A stretch of DNA of 64,000 nt from Actinophytocola sp044466355 (lineage in GTDB: Bacteria > Actinomycetota > Actinomycetes > Mycobacteriales > Pseudonocardiaceae): positions 186,001 through 250,000 of the forward strand of contig NZ_JBITMQ010000002.1 in the NCBI RefSeq assembly GCF_044466355.1, read 5' to 3'. Positions 8,323 through 17,084 of the stretch are shown piece after piece; position 1 is the stretch's first letter, and the number at the start of each line of letters is the position of its first letter. The translations under genes were made by a program, and so were the position numbers. Under the pieces are notes generated by a model that did no database searches, had not been told where the DNA came from, and saw only the letters and a list, made by a program, of their open reading frames with translations.

Positions 8323-10863
8323 GTGACGGAGGAACAACCGCCGAGTCCGGTCGGAGCACGGTCGTACGACGACTTGGCGCAGCGGCTGAGACAGGCTCTG
8401 GCGTGGGCGGGGTTGACCACTCGGGAACTGCACCGGCGGGTGCGGCGGTTACGCACGGCCCGAGGGACGGCCGACCTGCCCGCCTACAACACGGTGTACC
8501 GCTGCCTGCGGCCGGGACGCAGCCGAATGGACGTCGAACTGGTCGTCGACATCGCGGCGGCCCTGCTCGGCATGGACGTCGCGGCGGAATGGCGGCAGGC
8601 GCACCGGGTGATCACCGGCAAGGCCACCGAGGCGGCCGTGATCGGCGTCGCCGACCAGCTGCCCGCCGGGGTCGGCCGGTTCGTCGGCAGGCAGGCGCAC
8701 CTTCGCGAGGTGCTGGCGACCGGGCCGGACGAGGGCGGGGTCTGGGTGATCTCCGGCATGGCCGGGGTCGGCAAGACCCGGTTCGCCAGCGAGGTCGCGC
8801 GGCTGCTCGCCGAGCGGAACCAGTTCGCCGACGTGCGGCTGGTGGTCGACCTGCGCGGCTTCGACGCGGATCGGCCCGCCGCGGACCCGGCCGCGGTGCT
8901 CGACGGCTTCCTGCGCAGGCTCGGGGCGTCCGGTAGCGAGATCGGCTGCCTCACCCTCGCCGGCCGCAGCGCGCTGTTCCGCCGGTTGCTTGACGGACGG
9001 CGCGCGCTGATCCTGCTGGACAACGCCGCGTCGGTCGACCAGGTGCTGCCGTTGTTGCCCGCCACTCCGACCAGCATGGTGCTGGTCACCAGCAGGCGCC
9101 GCCTCGTCGGGTTGGCGGCGGCCGGGAACGTGGCGCTGGACGTGTTCACACCGGAGGAGTCGGTGGAGTTGCTCCGCGACGGCATCGGCGCCGAGCGCGT
9201 CGACGCGGAGCAGGGCGAGGCGGCCGACATCGTCGAGATGGTCGGCAGGCTGCCGTTGGCCCTCGCGCTGGTGGCCCGCCGGTTGGCCGCCTCACGTGGC
9301 TGGACGATGGCCGACCACCGTGACCGCCTCGCAGACCTGCGGACCATGTTGCGGCTGGACGACGGTGTCGAAGTCGCGTTGCGCACGTCGTACGACGAGC
9401 TGGACGAACCGGACCGGGTCCTGCTCGGGTTGCTCGCCATGTACCCGGGACGCGATGTCGACGACCACGCGGCGGCGGTCCTGGCCGGCGTCGACGTCGA
9501 CGTCGTCCGCCGACAACTCGACGACCTGGTCGCTGCCAACGTGGTCACCGCCCGCGGGTCGCGGTACGAACTGCACGACCTGGTCCGGGTGTTCGCCGAG
9601 AAGCGCGTCCGGGAGGACGTCCAGCCTCGCGTGCGCCGGGCCGCCGCGGTCCGGCTGCTCCACTTCCAGCTGGCCACCGCCCGTGCCGCGCTCGTCACCT
9701 GTTACGCCCACGAGGCGGACCGGTGGGCCGACCTGCCCGGCTCCGAGGTGCCGGGACTCGTGTTCGACGGGGCGGACGAGGCGATGACCTGGCTGGACAC
9801 CGAGCGGGTCAACCTCGTCGTCGCGTCCGGGTGGGCGCTGGCCGAGGGGCGTGACGAGCACGTGACGTGGCTCGCGTGCGTGCTGACGAGCTATTTCGAG
9901 GCCCGCGTACACGTGAGTGACGCACTCGCCCTGTACTGGAACGCCATGCGGGTCGCGTCCGGCGTCGCACGAGGGCACGTGCTGAACGGGCTGGCCATGA
10001 CCCACTGGCAGATGGGGCAGGCCACCGAGTCACTCGTCATCCTGGAGGAGGCGATCAGGGCGTTCTCGGCCGCCGGAGAGTCCGGCTACGCCAACTACCT
10101 GTCGGGGAACGTGGGCCTGTTGCTGACCAGTCTCGGTGACTACCGTGCCGCGTTGCCCTGTTTTCGGCGAGCCATGGAGTTCGCCGCCGCGAAGAACAAC
10201 GAATCGTTCCGCGGACGCCAGTTGTGCAACATCGGCCTCGCCGAACTGCGGCTGGGGAACTACCCCGCCGCCGTCGACAACTTGACCCGTGCGCTCGCCG
10301 TGACCAGGTCGATCGGCGACCACCTCTGTGAATGCCGGGCGCTCGACGGTCTCGGCACCGCGTTCTGGCGGATGGGCAAGGACACCGAAGCACGAGCCCG
10401 GTACGAACAGTCACTCGCCCTGGCGAGGCAGACGCACAACCGGGCTGACGAGTGCAAGGTGCTCAGCCATCTCGGTGTCCTGCTCGTCGCGGAAGGACGG
10501 TTCGACGAGGCGTTGGCGCATCACCGGCAGGCCATCGACCTGGCCGACCGGATCGGCAGCAGGGAAGGACTGCTGGCCGCGACCAACGACATGGCGGTCA
10601 CCCTGCTCGCCGCCGGGAAGGCGTCCGACGCCGTGCGTTGCCTGCGGCAGTTGATCGACTCGGTGACCGCGGTGGACAGCCGCTACGAACTCGCCAGAGC
10701 TCAGAACGGACTCGCCGACGCGCTGTTCGCCGCGGGCGATCCGGTCGCCGCGCGGACACACTGGCAGTCCGCGCACGCCGCGTACACCGAGATGGGTGTG
10801 CCGGAAGCCGCCGAGGTCGGCGAGCGCCTGGTGAGTGGACCCGCGTCCATCTCTGATGCATGA
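8323..10863 (+). CDS. HTH-STAND (NB-ARC) regulator with TPR repeats
   Basis: An 846-residue signalling ATPase. The N-terminal 110 residues look like a degenerate Xre-type helix-turn-helix. The STAND module follows, with Walker A GMAGVGKT at 145-152, Walker B-like ALILLDNA and a winged-helix segment around residues 340-430. From about residue 520 to the end there are repeated TPR pairs (for example NIGLAELRLGNYPAAVDNL and SHLGVLLVAEGRFDEAL). Start GTG 8323 was chosen over upstream codons because AGGGAG lies 6 bases before it. Proteins of this type sense a ligand or peptide through the TPRs and gate DNA binding or oligomerisation. The target is unknown; candidates are the upstream peptide cluster or the downstream peptide-ParA cassette. 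Confidence 0.85.
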   Translation: MTEEQPPSPVGARSYDDLAQRLRQALAWAGLTTRELHRRVRRLRTARGTADLPAYNTVYRCLRPGRSRMDVELVVDIAAALLGMDVAAEWRQAHRVITGKATEAAVIGVADQLPAGVGRFVGRQAHLREVLATGPDEGGVWVISGMAGVGKTRFASEVARLLAERNQFADVRLVVDLRGFDADRPAADPAAVLDGFLRRLGASGSEIGCLTLAGRSALFRRLLDGRRALILLDNAASVDQVLPLLPATPTSMVLVTSRRRLVGLAAAGNVALDVFTPEESVELLRDGIGAERVDAEQGEAADIVEMVGRLPLALALVARRLAASRGWTMADHRDRLADLRTMLRLDDGVEVALRTSYDELDEPDRVLLGLLAMYPGRDVDDHAAAVLAGVDVDVVRRQLDDLVAANVVTARGSRYELHDLVRVFAEKRVREDVQPRVRRAAAVRLLHFQLATARAALVTCYAHEADRWADLPGSEVPGLVFDGADEAMTWLDTERVNLVVASGWALAEGRDEHVTWLACVLTSYFEARVHVSDALALYWNAMRVASGVARGHVLNGLAMTHWQMGQATESLVILEEAIRAFSAAGESGYANYLSGNVGLLLTSLGDYRAALPCFRRAMEFAAAKNNESFRGRQLCNIGLAELRLGNYPAAVDNLTRALAVTRSIGDHLCECRALDGLGTAFWRMGKDTEARARYEQSLALARQTHNRADECKVLSHLGVLLVAEGRFDEALAHHRQAIDLADRIGSREGLLAATNDMAVTLLAAGKASDAVRCLRQLIDSVTAVDSRYELARAQNGLADALFAAGDPVAARTHWQSAHAAYTEMGVPEAAEVGERLVSGPASISDA

Positions 10864-10925
10864 CCGGTCCATGGGCGGTGACCAGGATGTGCCCGCATCC
10901 GTTGCTCCCGAAAGGTGACCGCCAC

Positions 10926-11006
10926 ATGTCCGAGAACATGAACAACATCTTCGGCCGCACCAGGGACGTCCACGTCAGCGGCATCAACCCGCCGGCAGCC
11001 GGCTGA
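10926..11006 (+). CDS. 26-residue peptide gene
   Basis: A short ORF, ATG 10926 to TGA 11004-11006, with a strong ribosome binding site AAAGGTGA (10911-10918) 7 bases upstream. The peptide starts MSENMNN, then NIFGRTRDVHVSGINPP, and ends AAG. It has no signal sequence, no cysteines and a polar, glycine-containing body. It sits between the TPR regulator and the ParA-type gene, in the same direction. The pattern N-x-F-x-G-x-x-x-x-V-x-x-S-G-I resembles short glycine/valine tracts seen at the N-termini of some actinobacterial STAND proteins (recalled, not checked). It could be a signalling peptide, a fragment of such a domain or a leader for the next gene. Confidence 0.55.
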   Translation: MSENMNNIFGRTRDVHVSGINPPAAG

Positions 11007-11050
11007 CCGGAATCGACGAGCACGCGGGCACGGGACACCGGGAGAGGCGT

Positions 11051-11998
11051 ATGCGGGTCGTGGCGGTCATGAACTACAAGGGCGGCGTGGGGAAGACGAC
11101 CCTCACGGCGAATCTCGGCGCGGTCGCCGCCAGCCGTGGTCTGCGCGTGCTCCTCCTCGACCTCGATCCGCAGACGAACCTGACGTTCTCGTTCTTCTCG
11201 ATCGACGACTGGCACGATCGGCTCAAGAACGACAACCGCACGGTGAAGCAGTGGTACGAAGCCGACGTGCCCGGGCGGGATGTCTCGCTGGCGGATCTCG
11301 TCGTCACGCCGGAGCGGGTGAACAGGGCCCTCGCCGGCTCCACGGGCCGGCTCGACCTGATCTCCTCTCACCTGGGGCTCATCGACATCGATCTCGAGCT
11401 GGCCGCCCGGCTGGGCGGCGCCACGACTCTCGAGGGGTCGATGCGGAAGTTCCTCGATTTGCACGGGTGCCTGCGGCGTGCGCTCGAGGACAGCGCGTTC
11501 ACCGCGTACGACCTGGTGCTCATCGACTGCGCGCCCAACTTCGGCCTGGTCACCAAGACGGCCATCGTGGCGAGTGAGCAGATCCTCGTGCCGGCGAAGG
11601 CCGACTACCTCTCCACACTGGGACTGGACTACCTGGTCGGCAACTGCGCGGGCCTGGTGGAGCAGTACAACGACTTCGTCAACCACAAGCGCAGCCCCGG
11701 GAGTCACCGGCCGATCGATCCCGGCTTCCTGGGGGTCGTCTTCACGATGGTCCAGATCTACGCGCGACAGGTGACCCTCGCCCAGCACGCCTACATCGAG
11801 GAGGTGCGCGTGAACTCGCGGGTTCCCGTGCTGGCGAGCACGGTCCGCAACAGTCCTCGCCACTTCGGCGACGCGGGTGAGAGCGGCGTGCCGGCGATGC
11901 TGCGCGCCACCGGGAAGGACGAGGTCGTGCGGGAGTTCGACCAGCTGACCGACGAAGTACTGGGTGCGCTCGCGTTGTCCGGGGGTGGTCGCCGGTGA
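11051..11998 (+). CDS. ParA-family ATPase
   Basis: A 315-residue ParA/MinD-type ATPase with the deviant Walker A KGGVGKTT (10-17), the A' motif LDLDPQTN and Walker B LVLIDCAPN. Such proteins form ATP dimers on DNA or membrane and position a partner. The ribosome binding site is GGGAGAGG, 7 bases before ATG 11051. No parB or parS is adjacent. Instead the GTG of a Rho-N/SAP-like gene overlaps its stop, so the two are coupled and probably a functional pair. Plasmid or chromosome partitioning is unlikely without ParB. The final 40 residues (FGDAGESGVPAML) are not part of the core motif set. Confidence 0.88.
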   Translation: MRVVAVMNYKGGVGKTTLTANLGAVAASRGLRVLLLDLDPQTNLTFSFFSIDDWHDRLKNDNRTVKQWYEADVPGRDVSLADLVVTPERVNRALAGSTGRLDLISSHLGLIDIDLELAARLGGATTLEGSMRKFLDLHGCLRRALEDSAFTAYDLVLIDCAPNFGLVTKTAIVASEQILVPAKADYLSTLGLDYLVGNCAGLVEQYNDFVNHKRSPGSHRPIDPGFLGVVFTMVQIYARQVTLAQHAYIEEVRVNSRVPVLASTVRNSPRHFGDAGESGVPAMLRATGKDEVVREFDQLTDEVLGALALSGGGRR

Positions 11999-12606
11999 AC
12001 GACCTGACGAGCTTCGCCGCCCTGCAGGCTCGCGTGTACGAGTTCCTGACGCGACAGGACGAAGCCACCTTGCGGGCGATCGCCGGTGGCACGGTGCGAC
12101 TGGCCGTCGTCCACGCCGACGAGGAACAGGTCCCCTCCCGCGATCCGTCGCGGGTGGCGCGTCTCCTGCCGACACTGGCATCGGAGGACGAACGACGGAC
12201 CTACCTGGCCGAGACCGGTTTCACCAGGAGGGAGCTCCACGCGGTGGCGAAGGCGCTGCGCATCCGGCGCTACAGCCACCTCACCCGCGACCGTCTCGTC
12301 GACCTCCTGGTCGGTCACGGTCAGGCGCGGCAGACCACCGCACCTCCACCTCAGATCGACAAGCCGGAAGACAAGCCGGACGCTGAGGCGGCGGCCATCG
12401 CATCGCGCCTGCGCGAGACCGAGACCGAGGAGGAGGGCGCCGCGTACCTCCGCGCACAGAACCTGGACGCGGACGGCCTGCTCGCCGTCGCCGCCGCGTT
12501 GGGGCTCACGCGGCTGGACCGGCTTCGCCGGGCAGACCTGGAGAAGCGCGTGCTCAAACAAGCGATCGGTGCCCGGCGCAAGTTCGACGGGCTGCGGAAG
12601 TGGTGA
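11995..12606 (+). CDS. small protein with two Rho-N/SAP-like helical segments
   Basis: 203 residues, translationally coupled to the ParA-type gene (GTGA overlap). Two similar segments, about residues 78-105 (TRRELHAVAKALRIRRYSHL and following) and 156-185 (ADGLLAVAAALGLTRLDRLR and following), have the L-x-x-x-A-x-x-L-G-L...R-x-D-L pattern of Rho N-terminal/SAP helix-extended-helix domains, which bind nucleic acid. A charged, proline-rich linker joins them, and the C-terminus is basic (RRKFDGLRKW). It is a likely nucleic-acid-binding partner for the ATPase. I do not recognise the full-length protein. Confidence 0.7.
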   Translation: MNDLTSFAALQARVYEFLTRQDEATLRAIAGGTVRLAVVHADEEQVPSRDPSRVARLLPTLASEDERRTYLAETGFTRRELHAVAKALRIRRYSHLTRDRLVDLLVGHGQARQTTAPPPQIDKPEDKPDAEAAAIASRLRETETEEEGAAYLRAQNLDADGLLAVAAALGLTRLDRLRRADLEKRVLKQAIGARRKFDGLRKW

Positions 12607-12633
12607 GCGCCAAGGGAAGGTCGGCCGCGTTCG

Positions 12634-13530
12634 TCAGTTCCCGCGGCGGCGCTTCGGTCGCGTCCCGGCCAGCTGCTCCGCCCGCTTCGTGAGCGCGTCG
12701 ACCTTCTCCCGCAGCTCCGGCTGGACCTCGCCGTCGGTGAGGTCCGCGGCCAGCTCGGCGTAGTCGGCGGCCAGCTCCCGGTACTTGCGCCGGAAGTCCT
12801 TCCCCAGGCTGTCGGCGCGCCCGTCGAGGTCGATGACGTGCTTCGCGAGCACGGCCGCCTTCGCGTTCAGCACACTGTGTTCGTCCGTCGCGGCCTCGCG
12901 TTCCGCGCGGTGGGTCGCGGCGAGCCTGCCCGCCCGGCGACCGAGCACGAACAGCGTGAGCGCACCACCGAGCACGGCCGCGAGCGCGGCGAGCGCGATC
13001 AGGTACCTGGGCAGCGACGGGCTGATCGTGCGTGCCCCGTCCGGCACGGCACCCGACTTCACGAGGCTGTCGTAGTTCACCGCGATCACCCGCAGCGCCT
13101 CGATCGGCCGGTCGGTGAACTGGTCCGCTCCCCCGCTGATCCTGGTCTCCGCGACGAACGCCCTGCCGAAGTTCTCGTCGTCGTCACCGGGGAACTGCGC
13201 GCACCCGTAGGTGTCGAACTCGTCATCGCCGGGGCTCAGCAGCAGCACGAGTGTGCCGTCCGCGGCGCCGGAGACGTCGTCGCAGCCCTCGGACAGGTCC
13301 GCGTCCCGCTCCATGAACACCACGACGAGCCTGCGGTTGCCGATGATCTTCTCGGCGGCCGCCTCGTCCACGTCCACGCCCGGCGCCACGTACACCGACG
13401 ACGTGCGCACCTCGCGGGCGACCGCGCCGTCGAAGATCCCGGCTGTCCAGGACGCCCAGCCCGCCAGCACGAGCAACGCGACCGTGGCGAGCCCGAACGG
13501 GGTCGCGAGGAACTTCCGCACGCGGTTCAC
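12634..13530 (-). CDS. membrane protein, last gene of a three-gene operon, unknown function
   Basis: 298 residues from GTG 13530, which overlaps the stop of the preceding gene by 4 bases. There is an N-terminal membrane segment (about 12-32), an extracytoplasmic acidic region with two spaced cysteines (EGCDD and YGCAQF), a second membrane helix (about 180-202) and a cytoplasmic alpha-helical tail that is probably coiled coil, ending in a basic patch (RPKRRRGN). The extracytoplasmic part recalls TPM-like domains (SSVYVAPGV, then RLVVVFME) but I cannot assign it. It probably forms a complex with the two upstream membrane proteins. Confidence 0.6.
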   Translation of the reverse strand: MNRVRKFLATPFGLATVALLVLAGWASWTAGIFDGAVAREVRTSSVYVAPGVDVDEAAAEKIIGNRRLVVVFMERDADLSEGCDDVSGAADGTLVLLLSPGDDEFDTYGCAQFPGDDDENFGRAFVAETRISGGADQFTDRPIEALRVIAVNYDSLVKSGAVPDGARTISPSLPRYLIALAALAAVLGGALTLFVLGRRAGRLAATHRAEREAATDEHSVLNAKAAVLAKHVIDLDGRADSLGKDFRRKYRELAADYAELAADLTDGEVQPELREKVDALTKRAEQLAGTRPKRRRGN

Positions 13531-14855
13531 GAGATACCGCCCGCGAGATAGTTCACCGGCCGGTAGTCGGCACGGCCGAGCGCACGAGCCGCGGTGTCCA
13601 GTTCGGACTCCGCGCTGTCGAGCAGCCGCCGGACGTGCCGGTACGGCAGGTCGTCCGCCACCGACGCGCGTGCCTCCCCCAGCTTGGTGATCGCCCTGGC
13701 GAGCGCGGCGTCGCGGGACAGGCCCGACATCTCGATGGCGAGCGTGGTCAGCCCGGCGAGCCGGGCGGGCGGTGTGCGCGGCGGGCCGACGCCCGGACCG
13801 AGCACCCTGCGGACGGACAACCCGAGGAACGCGAGCACGCACAACGCGAACAGCCACGGCAGCACCGGCAACGCGACCCGCAGCGGGTCGAACGGCTGGT
13901 ACGGCAACGGCCGGTCGAACAGTCCGGCGTAGCGCACGTCGGTGACCTGGTTGAGGTACACACCGAGCACGTTGTCCTGCGGGTACGCGTAGGAGGCGAG
14001 CCGGTCGGCGAACCGGTTGTACATCCCGGCGGCGACGACGTCGGAGAACGACTCCGCGTGCGGGCCGTAGTACTCGGCCCAGTTGCCGTACATCACGACG
14101 ATCGGCCTGCCGGGGAACTCCTTCTCGAGCGCGGCGCCGTACTCCGGCACCGGCTGCCCGTGCGGCTGCTGCGGGAACGCGGCGAAAAGCGGTTCCTCGT
14201 CGGGGAAGGCGGTGTCCGCACGGTCCGGCACGGCCGTCAGGGTCGCGCCGTCGGCGCGGTGGAGGCGGTCGGCACGCAGGTCCGCGACCACCGGCGCCAG
14301 CTCGGCGGCGGTCGGTGCGCGCCAGCGGAACAGGTCGACGTCGGCCGGGAGCTCCTGGTCGCGTTCGCTCGCGATGATGGTCATGAGGAGGCTCGTGACG
14401 TCGCCGGTGGTGAACTGCGCGCGCCAGCCCGCGTTGTCGTCGGAGGTCGCCCCGTACAGGGTGCCGGTGACCTGGGTGCCGACGACCTGGATGGTCGCGT
14501 TCTCGACCTCGTTGAGCTGGTCGTGCTGCTTTTCCGTCAGGCCGGGCGGGGTGACGAGGATGCGGATGTCGGCGTCGCCGAGCGCGTCGGACACGAGCTT
14601 CTCGTCCCAGTACGCGATGGCGCCCGGTAGCCGCACGATGCGTTCCTCGTCGAGCATGGTGGTCAGCTCGCCGGTCGACGGCAGGTCGGTGTCGGTCAGC
14701 TCCCCCGCGTCGCCCTCGTCGACGGTGTCCTTTCCGGACGGTGACTGGGCATAGCTGACGTCGACGGTCTGCCGCTGTGCCAGCAGGAACACGACGATCA
14801 TCACGACGGCCGCGGCGAGGAAGACCCAGCGCAGCCGCTGCAGGCGGTCACTCAT
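13527..14855 (-). CDS. membrane-anchored protein, unknown function
   Basis: 442 residues with an N-terminal membrane helix (about 8-26), a long extracytoplasmic domain of about 300 residues, a second helix (about 338-358) and a cytoplasmic tail of about 80 residues. It has the same two-pass topology as its downstream partner. It overlaps the upstream 100-residue gene by 8 bases and the downstream gene by 4, so all three are co-translated. No catalytic motif was recognised. Confidence 0.6.
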   Translation of the reverse strand: MSDRLQRLRWVFLAAAVVMIVVFLLAQRQTVDVSYAQSPSGKDTVDEGDAGELTDTDLPSTGELTTMLDEERIVRLPGAIAYWDEKLVSDALGDADIRILVTPPGLTEKQHDQLNEVENATIQVVGTQVTGTLYGATSDDNAGWRAQFTTGDVTSLLMTIIASERDQELPADVDLFRWRAPTAAELAPVVADLRADRLHRADGATLTAVPDRADTAFPDEEPLFAAFPQQPHGQPVPEYGAALEKEFPGRPIVVMYGNWAEYYGPHAESFSDVVAAGMYNRFADRLASYAYPQDNVLGVYLNQVTDVRYAGLFDRPLPYQPFDPLRVALPVLPWLFALCVLAFLGLSVRRVLGPGVGPPRTPPARLAGLTTLAIEMSGLSRDAALARAITKLGEARASVADDLPYRHVRRLLDSAESELDTAARALGRADYRPVNYLAGGIS

Positions 14856-15150
14856 CGGTGGCCTCCCGCCACAGTCGGTCGGCGCGTTCCGCGCAGGCGG
14901 TCGCCTCCTTGGCGGCGGCCGTCCCTCCCTCGCCCGCGGCGAGCAGCTCCGCGCGGGCGAACAGGTCGTCGGCTTCGGGCACGTCGTCCGGTGCCGCGTC
15001 GCGGCTGATGGCCGCGCTGTCGATGGCGGCTCTGGCGGCCGACCACGCGGTGCGGTTGTCCAGTGACCGCGCCCGCACCCTGGGTAGGTACGCGACGGCG
15101 AACCCGGCCACCAGAAGCACCGCGACGCCGACCACCCACACCCAGATCAC
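14848..15150 (-). CDS. small single-pass membrane protein heading the operon
   Basis: 100 residues. GTG 15150 lies 7 bases after a CACAAT hexamer (15158-15163), suggesting a leaderless transcript. The N-terminal membrane helix MIWVWVVGVAVLLVAGFAVA is followed by a helical, alanine- and arginine-rich cytoplasmic part. It is the first gene of the 15150-12634 operon. Function unknown. Confidence 0.6.
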   Translation of the reverse strand: MIWVWVVGVAVLLVAGFAVAYLPRVRARSLDNRTAWSAARAAIDSAAISRDAAPDDVPEADDLFARAELLAAGEGGTAAAKEATACAERADRLWREATDE

Positions 15151-15157
15151 GGGCCTG

Positions 15158-15163
15158 ATTGTG
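15158..15163 (-). promoter_or_regulatory. leaderless -10 hexamer for the membrane operon
   Basis: CACAAT on the minus strand ends 7 bases before the GTG at 15150, where the transcription start would be expected. Confidence 0.4.
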
Positions 15164-15174
15164 CCTGATGGTGA

Positions 15175-15771
15175 TCAGCGGCCCGCACGGACCACGTCAA
15201 CGAGCGGCGCCCCCGCCGCGCGGCCGCGGAACGTCTCGTCGGTGTGGCCGGAGTCGTGCGGGGTCATCACCACGTTCGACGAGTGGGCCGCGGGTCTCGG
15301 CGGTCAGGGGCACGGTGAGCACCACGACGTCCGATGTGGACAGCAGCTCGTCCAGTCCGGACATGTCGGCCACGTGGTCGAGCGCGAGCCCGGCCGGTGC
15401 GACCGGGGTGCGGCGAACGGCTCGTGCGCGCATGCCGAGGCCGGTCAGGCCGCGCCCGACCTCGCAGCCGATCTCGCCCAGCCCGACGACGCCGACGGTG
15501 CGGCCCCGCGAGTGTGGTGTTCATCCGCACGTCCGGGTCGACCGCGACGGAGATCCACTCGCCCTGGCGAAGCATGCGGCCGGTCATCAGCGACACCATG
15601 ACCACGTGCTCGGCGATGGACCGGCCGTGGTGGAAGGTGTTGCACACGGTCACGCCGGGCGCGAGCGCGTCGAGCGCCACCCGGTCGCCCCCCGCGCCCG
15701 GCACGTGCGGCAGGCGCAGGTTCGTCGAGGTGGTCGGCGACGAGCGGGTCGGTGACGAGGAGGTTCACCAT
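15175..15771 (-). pseudogene. decayed D-2-hydroxyacid dehydrogenase
   Basis: Pieces of one NAD-dependent 2-hydroxyacid dehydrogenase are spread over different frames. The start is MVNLLVTDPLVADHLDE at 15771. A frame change near 15725 leads to the stretch containing ALAPGVTVCNTFHHGRSIAEH. Another near 15515 leads to the Rossmann part and DVVVLTVPLTAETRG. The sequence then jumps to the family C-terminus VVMTPHDSGHTDETFRGRAA, ending at TGA 15175. About 80 residues, including the usual catalytic Arg/Glu region, are missing at that junction. The ATG overlaps the stop of the enolase-family gene upstream, so an operon partner was lost. Sequencing error could explain one frameshift but not the deletion. 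Confidence 0.8.
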
Positions 15772-17039
15772 CGCGGCGCCGTCGGGTCGAAGTCGGGGTG
15801 GGTGCGGCGGTAGTAGCCGGTGTCGTCGCGTTCGGTGATGCCGCACGCGAGGTACTGCTCGTGCAGGCGCGCGAGGGCGTCGCGGTCCAGTTCGACACCC
15901 AGCCCGGGGCCGGTGGGCACGGGCACGGCGCCGTTCTCGAACCACAGCGCCCCGGGCAGGATCACGTCGTCCTCGGCGGCCTTCCACGGCCAGTGCGTGT
16001 CGCAGGCGTAGGTGAGGTTGGGGGTCGCGGCCGCGAGGTGGGTCATGGCGGCGAGGCTGATGCCGAGGTGCGAGTTGGAGTGCATCGACAGCGACAGCCC
16101 GAACGTGTCGCACGTGTTCGCGAGCGACTGGGAGCGGCGCAGCCCGCCCCAGAAGTGGTGGTCGGAGAGGATGACCTGGACGGCGTCCTCCTCGACGGCA
16201 GGCCGCAGGTGCTCGAACGCGACCACGCACATGTTGGTGGCGAGCGGCATCGGCGACTCGCGGGCGACACGCGCCATGCCGGCGATGCCGGTGGTCGGGT
16301 CCTCCAGGTACTCGAGCACCCCGTCCAGTTCCTCGGCGACCGCGATCGACGTGGCCACACCCCACGCGCCGTTCGGGTCGAGCCGCAGTGGGTGGTCCGG
16401 GAACTCCTTGCGCAGCGCGGTGATCGCGGCGATCTCCTCCTCGGGCGGGAACACGCCGCCCTTGAGCTTGATCGCGGTGAAGCCGTACTCGTCCACGACA
16501 CGCCGGGCCTGCGCGACGAGCCCGTCGGGGTCGAGGGCCTCCCCGTACGCGTCGGGTTCGGCGCCGGGATGGCCCGCCCACTTGTAGAAGAGGTAGGCGC
16601 TGTAGTCGACGCGGTCGCGGACGGCGCCGCCGAGCAGGTCGCTCACGGGCCTGCCGACGGCCTTGCCCTGGAGGTCGAGGCAGGCGACCTCGAACGGCGA
16701 CAGGACGCGGTCGGCGGTGCTGCTGCCGGTGACCATGCCGCTCATGCCGTGCCCGCCGTCGCCGCTGTCATGCCCACGGGCGAGGCTCCCGCGGACCCGG
16801 CGGGCGATCTCCTGGGTGTGCCACACGTCGACACCGGTCAGCTCCGCCGCGGCGGCACGCAGGCGGGCGAGGTGCTTGGCGTCGCCGTAGGTCTCGCCGA
16901 GCCCGGACAACCCGGAGTCGGTGACCACCTCGACGATGGCCCGCAACGCGTAAGGCTCGTGCACGCCGACCGTGTTGAGCAGCGGCGGATCCCGGAACGC
17001 GACGGGCGTGACGTGAACGTCCCGAATGCGAAGCACCAC
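15765..17039 (-). CDS. enolase-superfamily sugar-acid dehydratase (glucarate dehydratase family)
   Basis: A 424-residue enolase-superfamily enzyme that abstracts the alpha-proton of an aldarate and eliminates water. Motifs of the glucarate dehydratase group are present: IKLKGG (KxK base), metal ligands in RLDPNGAW, LEDPT and VILSDHHFWGG, and the second base region SMHSNSHLGIS. The GTG at 17039 lies 6 bases after TAGACT, so the mRNA is probably leaderless, and a near-palindrome (17047-17062) overlaps that hexamer. The next gene is a decayed hydroxyacid dehydrogenase, and an IclR regulator lies upstream across the scaffold gap. The substrate cannot be fixed from sequence. Confidence 0.85.
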   Translation of the reverse strand: MVLRIRDVHVTPVAFRDPPLLNTVGVHEPYALRAIVEVVTDSGLSGLGETYGDAKHLARLRAAAAELTGVDVWHTQEIARRVRGSLARGHDSGDGGHGMSGMVTGSSTADRVLSPFEVACLDLQGKAVGRPVSDLLGGAVRDRVDYSAYLFYKWAGHPGAEPDAYGEALDPDGLVAQARRVVDEYGFTAIKLKGGVFPPEEEIAAITALRKEFPDHPLRLDPNGAWGVATSIAVAEELDGVLEYLEDPTTGIAGMARVARESPMPLATNMCVVAFEHLRPAVEEDAVQVILSDHHFWGGLRRSQSLANTCDTFGLSLSMHSNSHLGISLAAMTHLAAATPNLTYACDTHWPWKAAEDDVILPGALWFENGAVPVPTGPGLGVELDRDALARLHEQYLACGITERDDTGYYRRTHPDFDPTAPRW

Positions 17040-17045
17040 GCCCGC

Positions 17046-17062
17046 AGTCTACATACGTAGAC
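17046..17062 (-). promoter_or_regulatory. leaderless -10 and overlapping operator of the sugar-acid dehydratase gene
   Basis: Minus-strand TAGACT (17046-17051) is 6 bases from the GTG at 17039. The plus strand 17047-17062 reads GTCTACATACGTAGAC, a 16-bp palindrome with one mismatched pair of positions on each side of the centre. Its placement over the -10 suggests repression, plausibly by the IclR protein encoded at 17344-18156. Confidence 0.5.
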
Positions 17063-17084
17063 ACCAGACACAAGAGTAGCCAAC

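Noticed and set aside
11051..12606. Plasmid or integrative-element partition locus (ParAB)
   Set aside because: The partner lacks ParB motifs, no parS-like sites, replication or integration genes were seen.
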